NCBI RefSeq assembly: GCF_000150275.1
Contig: NW_002060947.1
Span: 7,062,482 to 7,126,481, forward strand
Direction: 5' to 3'
From: Trichoplax adhaerens
Taxonomy: Eukaryota > Placozoa > Uniplacotomia > Trichoplacea > Trichoplacidae
Length of the DNA: 64,000 nucleotides
Positions 51,597 through 63,221 of the stretch are shown piece by piece (positions within the stretch are counted from its first letter, which is position 1; each line of letters opens with the position of its first letter). The position numbers were made by a program, and so were the translations under genes. Below the pieces are notes generated by a model. The model searched no databases. It saw nothing but the letters and a program-made list of their open reading frames with translations, and was not told where the DNA came from.

Positions 51597-53336
51597 AGGA
51601 TGAATTTCTAATCTACAGTGCAAAATGAATTATTCGTATATTTGTATATAGTAGCGACGCAATAATCTCATATCATAATACGATGATGGTTTCAGTTTTG
51701 AATAACCCTAATGCTGCAAGATGCCCTTATTAAACACAACAGTAAATTATGAAGTAATTTGTAATGAGTTTTCGTTTAAATTTATCCGTTATTTTAACTC
51801 GTACTCCACTTTTCGATTCCAATTTGTGGAAAGCAGTTTAACTTACTCCAACAAATTAATTTTCGGATCTTTAGTAAACTTGATTTTTTGCTATAGTTAT
51901 ACGAAACAAATGGGTTAATATGAGATACCGTTTTAATATTATCATTTGTTACGCAAGGTCATTTTATTTGATTTCTTCACAAATAAGACGAACCATTCTT
52001 AGCATCCTTTAATCAAGTTTAATTAATACTACATGCAAGTAATACATTACTGTGAAATATCCTTTATTATTACTATTATGTAAGCGATATCACATTACTT
52101 GATTTCTTCACAATAACACCAACATATTTTTGAATTCGAGTAATCATGTTTTATTCAATACTACGGGTTTACGAAAGCAAATGTATTTACTATGAAATTT
52201 CCTTTAGTGCTGTATTATCATTATTTAATTTCTTCACAACAACGCAATCCGCTTTTGAAATCGGTTGATCATGTTTTATTTATAATCGTGATCGAATTTG
52301 TGCACGAAAATGTGTTTACAAATGTATAGAACGCTATGAGTAGCGCAAATACTCATATACATTGATGATGCGATACGAAATTTACTCCAAATGACGGAAA
52401 ACCATACAAAATTAATTTTACAATGTATTTTCCTGTCTTTAAAAACGTTGAGTACTATACGCATTAATTATACTATTAACGTAGAATCAGCATTCATCTA
52501 CGGTTACAGTAATGAATTGCCTTCCATTTGTTATCGACATTACTCAACTGTTTCTTATCAAAACAGTCTTATATAGTTCATATATATATACGACGTATAT
52601 ACACATTTATGTATTTTTTAAATATTACAATTTTTTACGGCGATATAATCAAGCTTGCAATTAAAACTTAATAAAGGATAAAAAATATTTGTCAGCAGTG
52701 TTGTTTTAGTTACTAATATCATACTTTGCACTTATTATATGAGTTTTAAAGCCAACGGTAAGTATGCGGTCGATTCCGCTTTAACTAAACTCAGATTAAT
52801 GTAATCTCACTAAAAAAGTCAGGGATTCATACTGACGATAGTAATTTACACTTACGTTCACGTGTATAAAATTACTATTTAACCCCGCCACACACCCAGC
52901 ATATTCATTTCGATTATTAAATCATTGATAAAAGTGATTTGATATTATGTACAAGGTGAATGCAATAAATGAAAAGTTTAAAATATGACATTACCACTTT
53001 TCATGTTAAACAAGCCAATTTTACATTTAAGTTGATGCAAAATTTCGTAATTGTTAATATCAAGAGCTGTGCAGCTGTGAACGCTAATACTGTATAATAC
53101 ACAACAAAGAAATTTTAACTGATCGATTAGCTGCATAGTTTTTATACGTAGAAATTCAGATATATAAACGATAGCACAATTATGAAGTTATTATCACAAA
53201 GTGATCTCACGCGTTCCGACATTTATATTCCCAAGTTTTGATAAATACTGTAAGTCTTTGACATTAAGAAGGAATCTAACAGTGAATCAGAATCTAGTAT
53301 TAGATTCAATACATAGAGTATCATGTTGCAACAGAA
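51597..53336. other. Convergent intergenic region with a 128-bp triple repeat
   Basis: Three diverged tandem units begin at about 51969, 52100 and 52226 (landmark TRATTTCTTCACAA, then RATCATGTTTTATT and GAAATWTCCTTTA). The rest is AT-rich with no gene seen. A B-box-like GGTCGATTCC at 52772 does not fold into a tRNA. Confidence 0.6.
51969..52280 (+). repeat. Tandem repeat, about 128 bp x 3
   Basis: Units start at 51969, 52100 and 52226. Each contains TTTCTTCACAA near its start, (A)ATCANGTTTNATT about 45 bp later, and GTGAAATATCCTTTA / ATGAAATTTCCTTTA near the end of the first two. Confidence 0.7.
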
Positions 53337-55271
53337 TCACTCAGTCACACCACTACGTAAATCATCCACTTTGTTATCAGGAGCACCACTAATGATAACA
53401 GCAGTTTCACTTTCATTGATACCATCAGTACGTGCATTAGCTGAATCGCTACCAGTATTTTCAAGTAATCTGCTAGTTTCTGCTTCATTAAGTTCAGTCT
53501 CTTCAGCTAAGAGATTAACTTCCATTGGGTTTCGGCTCCGTTTAGCTCTGCCCAAAAGATTAAATTTGCCAACGCCTTTCATATGTTCAACGACATCCTG
53601 GTGAACATCGGAAACATCCCACATACTCATGAAGGATGTATATAACGAAGTATGAGGTGCCGCTCCGTCGATATAAGGTTTATGAGAAAAGACAAAGTAG
53701 TGTAATAGGGCAACTATAAACATTTCGATACATATAAGGAAGTTCTAAAAACAAATGGTCAATAGAATATTGTGATGATTTCATTCGAGAATAACATTGA
53801 ATCATTCGATTAGCAACCTTCTATCTTAAATTGAGCCATAAGGTCTTATTAGAGCCCGTATATCTTACCTGTAAACCTTTGGCAACTAGCTCAGGGTCGT
53901 AAAAATTCCACTGCTTATTAGCCCTAATAACTCCGGTCTGCAAACAAAAATTGTTACGCGAGTGTTAATACTGGCGATGAAAAATACTCTTAAATATTTC
54001 GATCTAGAAGGTTCTTACGTCAACCAGTACTGAAATGAAGCAGTCTTGCCTAGACAAGGTAACAAAGTTATGTTTTGAAATTAAAAATAGCAATTTTGTA
54101 ACTTCAGCCTGTAACACAGCACAGTTAACAGTTCCTGCTATTCTCATAACTAGAAACCGTGGCCAACTTACCAGAATGAAAAGAAAATTATAAATTTGAT
54201 TGCAGCAAATTTTCCAATGGGTTTAATTGGTTTTAATTCTTCTTTAAAGGCTTTGTAGAACAACGTTAGACAATACAAAGCGATCTGAAAAGAAAGATTC
54301 AAAATAACATACAATTATTTCTTCTAATACGAATTATTGTAAATTGATATGATAGTAACTACTTGGCAAAGAAAGTACATACCAGTTGCGTAAAGTTATC
54401 AATAATTATTATGTAAGGATATGGATAAGCAAAGTTAAATTCTCCTTCGTGATAAGCTCCAGCGAGATGACAACCTCTATTGGGTATAAGATTGCAATAA
54501 GGAGTATTACACTAGATGTAAGGGTTAAAAATTTATTCGATAGATTTAAAAATTTGATCTATGCAGCAAACTTACAAAGCAATTAATGTTGTTAGAGGCA
54601 TAATGACAACGTAAGTTAGTACTCCTTGTTTACACCTAATTAGGAAGGGCCTATAAACAGTACGATGAATCAAGAAATGTTATAATTTTGATAATCAATC
54701 AACAGCTGTGCTGATTCACGCCATCTTATGGATGCTTACTAATGTAACTAATTAGTATCTACACTTTCGTATTACCTGCCGTTCTTCCATGCCTTAAGTT
54801 TACAAAATGGGAAAACATGAGTTATTTGGGGCTTCTCCTGTAGTCTTGCAACAATGTCATATTCCGTTTTCAGAAAGTTTAAGAGGTAAACCATGAAGTT
54901 GTATAACACGTACGCTTCATAGCAGCGTCTAACAGTATCAAAATAGAATCCAATTTTTGGAAAACGGAGTGCGATCCACTGTAATTAGAAGCAAATTATT
55001 GATGAGTTTTAAGATTGAGGATAGTTTATATAAGCATTCTTTAAAACCTATTCAATGTAAGTTTATCATGATACAAGTATCTAGTAGTTTGATTTCACAC
55101 CAAAAAAGATGTCGATACTGTAGGTTTAAAGACTATTAATATTTGAAATTCATCGTTTCAATATCATTACTAGTACTCGTATATTGAATCATGAATACAG
55201 CAATTACATTCTCGACAAGATTAGATTAACTAACCGAATTTAAGGAATAAATTGGTACCATCCACAGAATC
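53337..55271 (-). CDS. TMEM184C: TMEM184-family membrane protein (5' end incomplete)
   Basis: Eight exons in phase, complement(join(53337..53744, 53869..53937, 54019..54049, 54172..54284, 54383..54476, 54576..54635, 54776..54978, 55235..55271)), cover about 337 residues. Matches to human TMEM184C run throughout: ILWMVPIYSLNS, WIALRFPKIGFYFDTVRRCYEAYVLYNFMVYLLNFL, CKQGVLTYVVIMPLTTLIAL, YHEGEFNF, LKPIKPIGKFAAIKFIIFFSFW, NFLICIEMFIVALLHYFVFSHKPY and SMWDVSDVHQDVVEHM. The family has seven predicted membrane spans and belongs to the OST-alpha/TMEM184 superfamily; its molecular role is poorly known. The C-terminal 70 residues are acidic and Ser/Asn-rich. About 85 N-terminal residues, covering the first span, are missing from the model. 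A weak candidate start exon (56523-56580, 58 nt, good donor) exists, but the linking exon was not found. Confidence 0.92.
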
Positions 55272-57407
55272 CTGCAAAACATAGACAGAGTATAAATTAT
55301 ATTAACGAATCAAGTTTTTATGAACAATTTAAATGCACATTTCCAAAAATTATAATTATTATTTCAAAAAATAGTCTAAATAGATCATGTAGTTAGAATT
55401 GCAACACCTTATATCTACTCGTTAAGGTATGCGTAGTACTAATTCTAAGATCGCGATAGTCAATTAAACACACTGTACTCGTCCCATTTTTCAATAAATT
55501 TTCTAGCGTAATACAGAATGCATAATTGGAATACTCCATAACACATCTTTTAGATTATGATCTGATTTTTGGATAAATGATAGCCTGTATCAGTAACCGC
55601 TGTGTCCCATACTTTTAACTGTTGTTTTGATTTTCGAGAATGTCTGTAATCAAGAAATAACAAATTACCGTTCTCGCGGTATACTTCAATGAGGTTTAGT
55701 GTAAGTTATTCGATCGGCAGTTCAATGAAGTACTTTTAAGCTTTTCTAGATCACTGGCAACCATACATTGGTTTAAAACATAGCTGAGGGCGCTGGCTCT
55801 ATACGCTATCGTAGCCAAATGCGACAGCATCACCAATACCGTTTAAATTTAGTAAGGGATCAATTATCGAAATTTAATCTATGCATCTATTTAGAAGCAA
55901 TCGAATCGAAAATATTAACTATCTTATTATATTATTGAAATTATTTCAACCAATTCTAATGCATGATACCATGAGACATTCCCTTTTCTATCGTTTTGAT
56001 TGCTCTATATCAGTATGAATATCGTCATCTTTAGACAGGCGTATAAGAACCTTCGATTGTATTTTACGGTGGAAAAGAGCCCACTAAAACTTATTGCTGA
56101 AGTTCTTCTTACATTAATTATTGCATAGACAGTACAATACTTGAAGTAAGTCTTAATATTGCTACCCATGGAGCCTCTAACGATACCACGGAGATATTCC
56201 TTCTTCTACCATTTTTACCATTCTAAATGTATTTTTTTGCCTTTACATAAAAACGTTTGATCTGAACATTCGATATTATTTAGTGTAGATAAGAACCAAG
56301 CACTGCTGTCATGGTGCATCGAGTAGTCTAAGATGTGGACATAGTCAAGTTGACAGATATTATACATTGACTATGCTATCATTTCCAGTAACCAGCATGC
56401 ACGATAAACAAGTTAGCATACCCTTTTTCTATAGTTTTACTCTTCTAACGTGGAATGGGCCCGTCTTTCCATAAGAATATGCCATAGAATTATAGTACGA
56501 CTAAAGATGACTTTACACTTACAATTAATGTTGCTCTTAACTAACAAGAACATCGTTGCAGCACTATCGACGTCTGTCATATGGCGTACTGAGTATCTAA
56601 ATTAAAAATTAACCGTGGCAGTACCAGTCCCGTAATAACATTATAAAGTTAAAATTGAATAGTTACTTACTTACTGTGCGTCAAATTTAGACTCTAAAAA
56701 TCGTTATTAAAACGTTTGTAAGGTAAGTTAGAGCAGCACAAGGTTAAGCGAATCGTTGTTTCCTTGATTTTACCCATGATAACAAGGATAGCCATTATGG
56801 TTTTACGACAAGGTCGAAACCTGTGTAGACTCCAACTGTAATTAAATCTATTTACGGAAAAATCAAGATACTACCATTTCTATTCTTTGTATAGCTTTCG
56901 ATCAGTATAAGAAATGTCTTACAACCTGCCTATACCTATTTCATCAGTGCAATAGCACATATACATCTATTCTACTAAGCACAAAAGTCCCCCCCAAAAA
57001 TCCTCTCCTGGTAATAGGGCCGTCATAGGTGTCATAGCTTGTTGTTGTCGTCGCCGTTACCTTATAATATGTCTTTGCAGAATAGGCTGCGTATAATTGA
57101 GCAAATGTTGTAATACTCTTCCATATTCTCTCTTCCTTATATCAATGAGTTTATTTTATACTAAAATTGAGTCTAAACGCAACGATTTTCAAGTTATTTG
57201 CCTACTTGATCATTGAAATCGGACGGGTAGTTTCCCTAATCCATCGACTCCATATTGTTTACGTCTATGTCGGCAGTCCGGATAGATTTGAAAGAGCTTC
57301 AGCACAGCTGTCCAAATCGTATAGAAGTCGTGCGCTGCCGCAGGACTGATAGAAATGCCCATAGCGCGTCGTCCTGAACGGAACAGTACTCGCAATCGAT
57401 TCACTCA

Positions 57408-57415
57408 TGACGTCA
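57408..57415. promoter_or_regulatory. TGACGTCA (CRE-type) palindrome
   Basis: Perfect palindrome in the TMEM184/SDR divergent region, within a more G/C-rich island at about 57220-57420. Confidence 0.5.
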
Positions 57416-57458
57416 CCATCCATCGTTCAAGCTTTCTATTGGACAAGATCATAACCAT

Positions 57459-57660
57459 GACATTATTTTTGTTCTAAATTGTAGATCACAGTAGAGTCTA
57501 GAAGCCTAAATGATGTCGCCAATAGGGGTAGTGCGCCTCAGGGTGACATTATTTTTGTATAGATTATACGATATAGTATGATCAATAAGAAAAAATAATA
57601 TCGCCAATACTGGCTTCGGGTGCACGACATTATTTTTGTTCTAACCAGCTATAATATCCT
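57459..57660 (+). repeat. Tandem repeat of about 85 bp in the TMEM184/SDR divergent region
   Basis: Three copies of GACATTATTTTTGT at 57459, 57545 and 57626; the second and third are preceded by GTCGCCAATAGGGG / ATCGCCAATACTGG-type sequence about 25-30 bp upstream. It lies between two TGACGTCA sites. Confidence 0.7.
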
Positions 57661-57707
57661 ATAATAGGAGCAATAGTTATGTCAGTGGTATGTTGCCACG
57701 GATTTTA

Positions 57708-57715
57708 TGACGTCA
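57708..57715. promoter_or_regulatory. TGACGTCA (CRE-type) palindrome
   Basis: Second perfect palindrome of this divergent region, about 690 bp upstream of the SDR start. A 7/8 match TACGTCA follows at about 57747. Confidence 0.5.
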
Positions 57716-58404
57716 TAATACCTGGCTTCAAATATGGATCTTTTCCTACGTCACTAAAAGTGGGATGGACGTTGCCATGGTGACGGATCAGATCTGAACT
57801 CCAATTATAGAAATTAATTTATTAGTGATTTTGGGGGAAGTTAGTGAAGGTTAAAGGTTAGCATAGGAGAGGACTAGACTGTGCTGTAGAATTCTACGGT
57901 CTAGATCTAGCATCTGTAGTCCCTGGTACGAAATATAGCTGCTCTTGTTAACGTCTCTAACTAAAGCTTCAACAGTTAACTGCTCAGCTACGAAGGTGTT
58001 CTGTATCCAGCCAGAGACGTTTACTCGAAGCCTTATGAAGTTAATTACAGTATGAATAAATCCTTTCTAGTCAGATCCTTTTCAGTAATGAATTTAGAGT
58101 GCAAACAACTGTCTGTACTGCATACTGTAGTATTACAGTATCACTGGATATGATTGCACTACTCTTGGCTTACCATGGTATTACTCAGCATTTCTCATTG
58201 TTTCCTAGTCAGTTACAGTACTCTACCATTCATACTCATCGCAGCTCACCTAGGTTTATAGCACTCTTGACCTAGATCTGCTCTCTCATTTCCATCTTCA
58301 CCTTCTTCAGAACTTGTCTGGTGAATTTCTCATATCACCGGTAGACTGTCCTATTCTACTCAGCATACTGCAAGTACAATCCAATTACTATCAAGTGGAT
58401 ACTC

Positions 58405-60072
58405 ATGGCCTTCCAATTTAAGAGCGTGTTAATCACTGGAGCGAATCGAGGACTGGGACTCGAATTTGTCAAGCAATTAGCCAAAGCATCGCCGTCTCCC
58501 AAATATATCTTTGCTACTTGTCGCTCTCCAGAGGGTGATACTGTTAAGGTTAGTTGTATTACCCAATTGCAATATTTTGAATGGTGGATTAGAGAGTATG
58601 TTGTACATTCGAATATCAACAGAAACACCATGCGTTCTAGAGCAGTTTATTAAATAAGCTCGTATATCCGAGATCATCTGCAAATACTCATATGATGGTA
58701 TAATACAGTAGAGGAAACAATGACATATAGCAATTGAACGCACTCATATTTTAATATCTCTACCTTTTATAGAACTTAAGAGAACTCGCCGCTAGTCATA
58801 GCAATGTGACGATCATTAAACTAGGTCAGTTGGCCGAATCTTTCATGAGTGATAACAAATCATTTCAAATTGAAATATTGCGATCAAGTCCAATCAATCG
58901 ACCAAGTTTCTGCATAGACAGCATCATATACGGATAGATTGAATCCTAATCTATATCCTGTCCATCAAGTTGTTCACCTATCCAGTGCTGCTATCGTACC
59001 TGTATTTTAACTGGAGAATAATAAATGGACATGCAAAAAACTTGGTTTCTTTATTGGACTTGATCTGAAAAGTTTTTTACTTCAATGATTTTCCAAATGT
59101 CAAAATCGGTTACTTGCAGTATGAATATCTACTTCTTGATACAACACTCTACAAAGTGAAAACAGTATAGAGTTAGATGTCAGAGATACCATGCATAAAG
59201 TTTGAAAATATCTTTGATGCTGTAGTCTGGTTCTAACATTTTTATAGATGCTTCGGATAAACAATCTATTGAAAATTCAGCAGCTGCAGTCAAAGAGAAG
59301 TTAGGTGATGAAGGGCTTGATCTGATAATTAATAACGCAGGAATTGGAGCACCTGGAAAACTATTGCAAGTTACAAATGAAGATATGATTCGTGTTTATC
59401 AAACTAACGTTATCGGACCACTCAATGTCGTACAGGTATAGTAAGATATTAAAGAACAACGATATTTTAGCCAAGTTTAATTTCAAACTGTTTCCCAGTC
59501 TACGTGTGCTATATACAGTAGAATGCAAGCATCTTGGCAATAATTGTGATACTATTTGATGTTACATTGCATTCAATAGGCCTATCACTCCTTAATAACA
59601 AAAGCAGGAAAGAAAAAAGGATTTGCAGCCGTGATCAATATGTCGAGCTGGCTAGGATCATGCGAGCAAACATCTACCGGTGGATTTTATCCGTACGGTG
59701 TTTCTAAGGTAACTAGTAGAAACTACGATAATACTCACTTTATAAAAGAGATTTCTTGTACAAGTTCATACTCTGTACCTTCTACAATAAGTCATACAAA
59801 AATGAGAAAATATGATAGTAATGTCATTTCATTTGAAATTATTTTAGGGTGCAATGAATAGAATGACGAGAGCATTAAGCTATGATTTGATTGGTGATAA
59901 CGTCATTGCCGTGAGTATGAATCCGGGATGGGTTAAGACTGACCTTGGTTCACAAAATGCAACACTAACTACGGAAGAATCGATTAAAAAAATGCTTAAA
60001 GTGATTAGATCTTTGGACAAGAATAAGAATGGAACATTTTGCGACTACAACGGACAAATCGTCCCGTGGTAA
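58405..60072 (+). CDS. Short-chain dehydrogenase/reductase, C-factor/sniffer type
   Basis: Five exons, join(58405..58548, 58773..58824, 59248..59435, 59580..59708, 59848..60072), encode 245 aa, the usual length of a classical SDR. The cofactor motif TGANRGLG lies at 11-18, the stabilising NNAG at 94-97, the catalytic Ser at 151 (NMSSWLG), and YxxxK as YGVSK at 167-171. NPGWVKTDLG follows, a typical C-factor/sniffer (carbonyl-reductase-like) signature. It should be a soluble NAD(P)(H)-dependent oxidoreductase; the substrate cannot be read from the sequence. A polyadenylation signal AATAAA is at 60231. The whole gene with flanks (about 58250-60790) is duplicated downstream as a pseudogene. Confidence 0.94.
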
Positions 60073-61494
60073 AATTTCTGCGAAGAAATATATAGTAAAT
60101 TAAAGTAAATGTAGACTGTGTTATCATTGCTACTTTTACTGAGCATCAGCAATACTCATAGCAATATACGAGTTAGGGTTAGGCTCATATATGTAGATCG
60201 AAGTAATCGTATTTGTTTTCTTACACTTTCAATAAACTTGCAAATTTTTCCGAATAGGATAATAATCGTATTAAATTTGCTACAGCTGCAGTATCTAAAT
60301 TATTTCGTTGCACCAAAAGATTGCAATGATAGTGTTACATGCAAGGAAGGACTGTTTGATTTTTCTAATGAGCTATGCCTACTGAATGTATATTGCAGTA
60401 TATTTGACTGCTATTAGGCAGTGTACAGCATGGCAAGAAATAAGTTACTAGGGTTAATTGAACTAACTTTGGCATCATCACCCTGTGGAAATTCATAAGC
60501 TGTAAATACAACCGTATAGATAATTGCCATGCCATTTCGGATCTCAGCCTTAGACCAATTCCAATAGTTGTATCGTTTATGCTTTCAAAGTTGAAGATAA
60601 TAATATTGCGATTGGTTTGATTGTAAATTATGCAATAGTAAAGACAAAAAATTTTATTTGTGTGAGATACAGGTATACTGACTGATATATAAGAGTATAA
60701 AGAGTCAGATGCTAAAAGCTGTTAATCCGTTAGTGCAGTTCTGTGTGGATGAACCCGTATATTTATTGCGTATATACAGCACAGATTGTACAAAATTACT
60801 GTATAGAGTATTATGTATTAATTAACAAACACTATTAGTATAGATCACTTTTAGTATCAATAAGTAATTAGTAGATGTATCTGTATCGCCTTGCTTATAG
60901 ACCAGTATTACGACATGGTTAGAACTACCGTACGTATATCAGTGACTCATAGTTTACATTAAAAAGTTGAAAGAAATAAAACTACTCAGTACTACTGTAC
61001 AATAAAAAGTAATCTAAACATCAAGAGTTCGAGGTTGTACTGATCTGGCTGCGTGCAATTTGAGCCAAATTTAAAGTATATTTCTTCAAAATTTAAAGAT
61101 ATAATTCAAGGTATCACCATAGCTGAATATCTTTCAACTATTTTAAAGGGTTCGCCATGTCTCTGTAATATTGGTTTTATGATTAGTAGCTATTATTCGG
61201 CGTGATACAGATACAGGACAATCGCAATAATGCGCGTATTAATTAATAGTTAAACTATGATCCTACTAGAACTAAAAGCGGTTGCAACCTTGCAATTTGC
61301 AGCCCAACACATTCTTAACCTGGATCCGCTTCTCCCATTTCCGTCTTGTCGTCCTTCATTCTAAGGTCAGTACTAGTCTCCTCTGGTCTATCTCTCATAT
61401 CATCGGTAGGCTTCCTATTCTACTGGACTTTTGTTGAATCCACTTCTAGTCAGCACTCTGCAAGTACAACCTAATTACTGTTGGTTTAACATTC
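60073..61494. other. Spacer between SDR gene and its pseudogene
   Basis: Includes the SDR 3' UTR and the 3' part of the first duplication unit (to about 60790; AACCGTATAGATAATTGCCATG at 60509 recurs at about 63562). About 500 bp of AT-rich sequence follows, then the 5' part of the second unit from about 61300. No other gene is seen. Confidence 0.6.
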
Positions 61495-63221
61495 ATCCCC
61501 TTCCAATTCGAAAGCGTGTTAATCACTAGAGCAAGTTGAAGATCGGGACTCAAATTTACCAAGCAATTATCTAAAGCATCGCCGTTTCCCAAGTATATAT
61601 TTGCCACATGCTGATCTCCAAGAGGGTGATACTGCCAAAGTTAGTTGCATTACCCAATATTTCAAACCGTATATTGGATAGTATGCAGATAGTAAATTAA
61701 ATTACTCGCGAATTACAATAATATCAATGCATGCATTATGTGTTCCAGAGGAGTTTACTAAGATGAATCTGATCTCATCTACTAATAGATTGATATCCGA
61801 ATTGCTTGATATGAACCATTGAAGTCTTCGTAGAACTTAAAAGAACTAGCCGCTAATCGTAGCAATGTGACGATAGTTAAGCTAGGTCAGTACTAATACA
61901 TTGCACCTGTTGACCGAATCTTTTATCCATGATAATAATCCATGCAAATTTGGAGATATAGATTTAAGCCCAAAGACCGACCTAGTTTTTGCATAGACTG
62001 TATCACATAAAAATAAATCTGGTCCTAATTCCATTCATAAGTTTTCCAGCTATGCAGTGCTGGTGCCATACCAATATTGTAACAGGAGGATAAATGTTCC
62101 TGCAAAAACTTGGTTTCTTTATTGGACTTGACCTAAAAATATTTTTTACCATGGTGATTTTTCCAAATATCAAAATCAATTGAAGTATGAATATCTACTT
62201 CTTGATACAGCACTCTACAAAGTGAAAACAGTATAGAGTTAGATGTCAGAGATGCCATACATAATGATTGAAAATATCTTTAATGGTGTAGTTTGGTTCT
62301 AACGTTTTATAGATGCTTCGGATAAACAATCTATTGAAAATTTAGTAGCTGTAATTAAAGAGAAGTTAGGTAATCAAGGACTAGATCTGATAATTAATAA
62401 TACAGGAATTGGAGCACCTGGAAAACTATTGCAAGTTACAAATGAAGATCTGATTCGTGTTTATCAAACTAACGTAATGTCGCACAGGTATAATACGACA
62501 TTAAAGAACCGCCATGTTTTAGCCAAGTTATATTACTTCATCCTTCAATAGCGGTACCTAAGTCTACATGAAAAGCAATTCCTTGGTAGTTGACTAATAC
62601 ATATTTGCGACACTTTTTTTGCGTTGATAATTAACAAATAATAAAAAGTAATGATACTGAACGTATTACACAATGCAAGAATCTTAACAGTAATTATGAT
62701 ATTACTTGACTTTGCATCGCATTCAATAGGCCTATCACTTCTTAATAATAAAAGCAGGAAAGAAAAAGGGATTTGCAGCCATGATTAATATAACGAGCTG
62801 GTTAGAATCATGCGGGCAAACACCTGTTGGTAAATTTTACCCGTACGGCCTTTCTAAGGTAACTAGTAGAAACTACAACAATGCTCACTTTATAAAGGAG
62901 ATTTAATCTATAAGTTCATACTTTATATCTTCTATAATAAGTCATACAAAAATGAAAAAGTTTGATGCTAGAATCATTTCGTTTTAAATTGTTTCAGGCT
63001 GTAATGAATAGACTGACGAAAGGATTAAGTATCGATCTGATCGGTGATAACGTCATTGCCATAAGTATGAATCCGGGATAGGTAAAGACTGATCTTGGTT
63101 CGCAAAGTGCAACACTGACCACGAAAGAATCGATTGAAAAAATGCTTAAAGTGACTAGATCTTGGACAGGAATAAGAATGGAATATTTTACAACTACGTC
63201 GGAAAAATGGTCCCCTGGTAA
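61495..63221 (+). pseudogene. Unprocessed SDR pseudogene (tandem copy)
   Basis: Diverged copy of the upstream SDR with all five exons and all four introns still aligned, so it arose by segmental duplication and not retrotransposition. Defects: the start ATG is lost (ATC at 61495), an in-frame TGA at 61537-61539 replaces Arg in the cofactor motif, frameshifts occur in exon 1, NNAG has become NNTG, about nine bases are missing near the end of exon 3, Tyr-Gly-Val-Ser-Lys has become YGLSK, and a TAG at 63079-63081 replaces the Trp of NPGW. Intron sequence (for example 62100-62300 against 59025-59235) is about as well conserved as exon sequence, as expected for a non-functional copy. Confidence 0.93.

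Larger units (their letters stand above)
55272..58404. other. TMEM184/SDR divergent region, holding unresolved TMEM184 5' exons
   Basis: It probably contains the missing first exons of TMEM184 on the minus strand. At 57459, 57545 and 57626 GACATTATTTTTGT recurs at about 81-86 bp spacing together with TCGCCAATA (57516, 57601). Two perfect TGACGTCA palindromes lie at 57408 and 57708. A minus-strand open frame at 55553-55705 contains a WD-repeat-like QLKVWDTA segment but no start codon. Confidence 0.5.

Noticed and set aside
52700-52795. Possible tRNA (B-box-like GGTCGATTCC, TTTAGT/ACTAAA ends)
   Set aside because: The B box lacks one base, the T stem is only four pairs with a six-base loop, and no D arm or anticodon arm folds in the right place.
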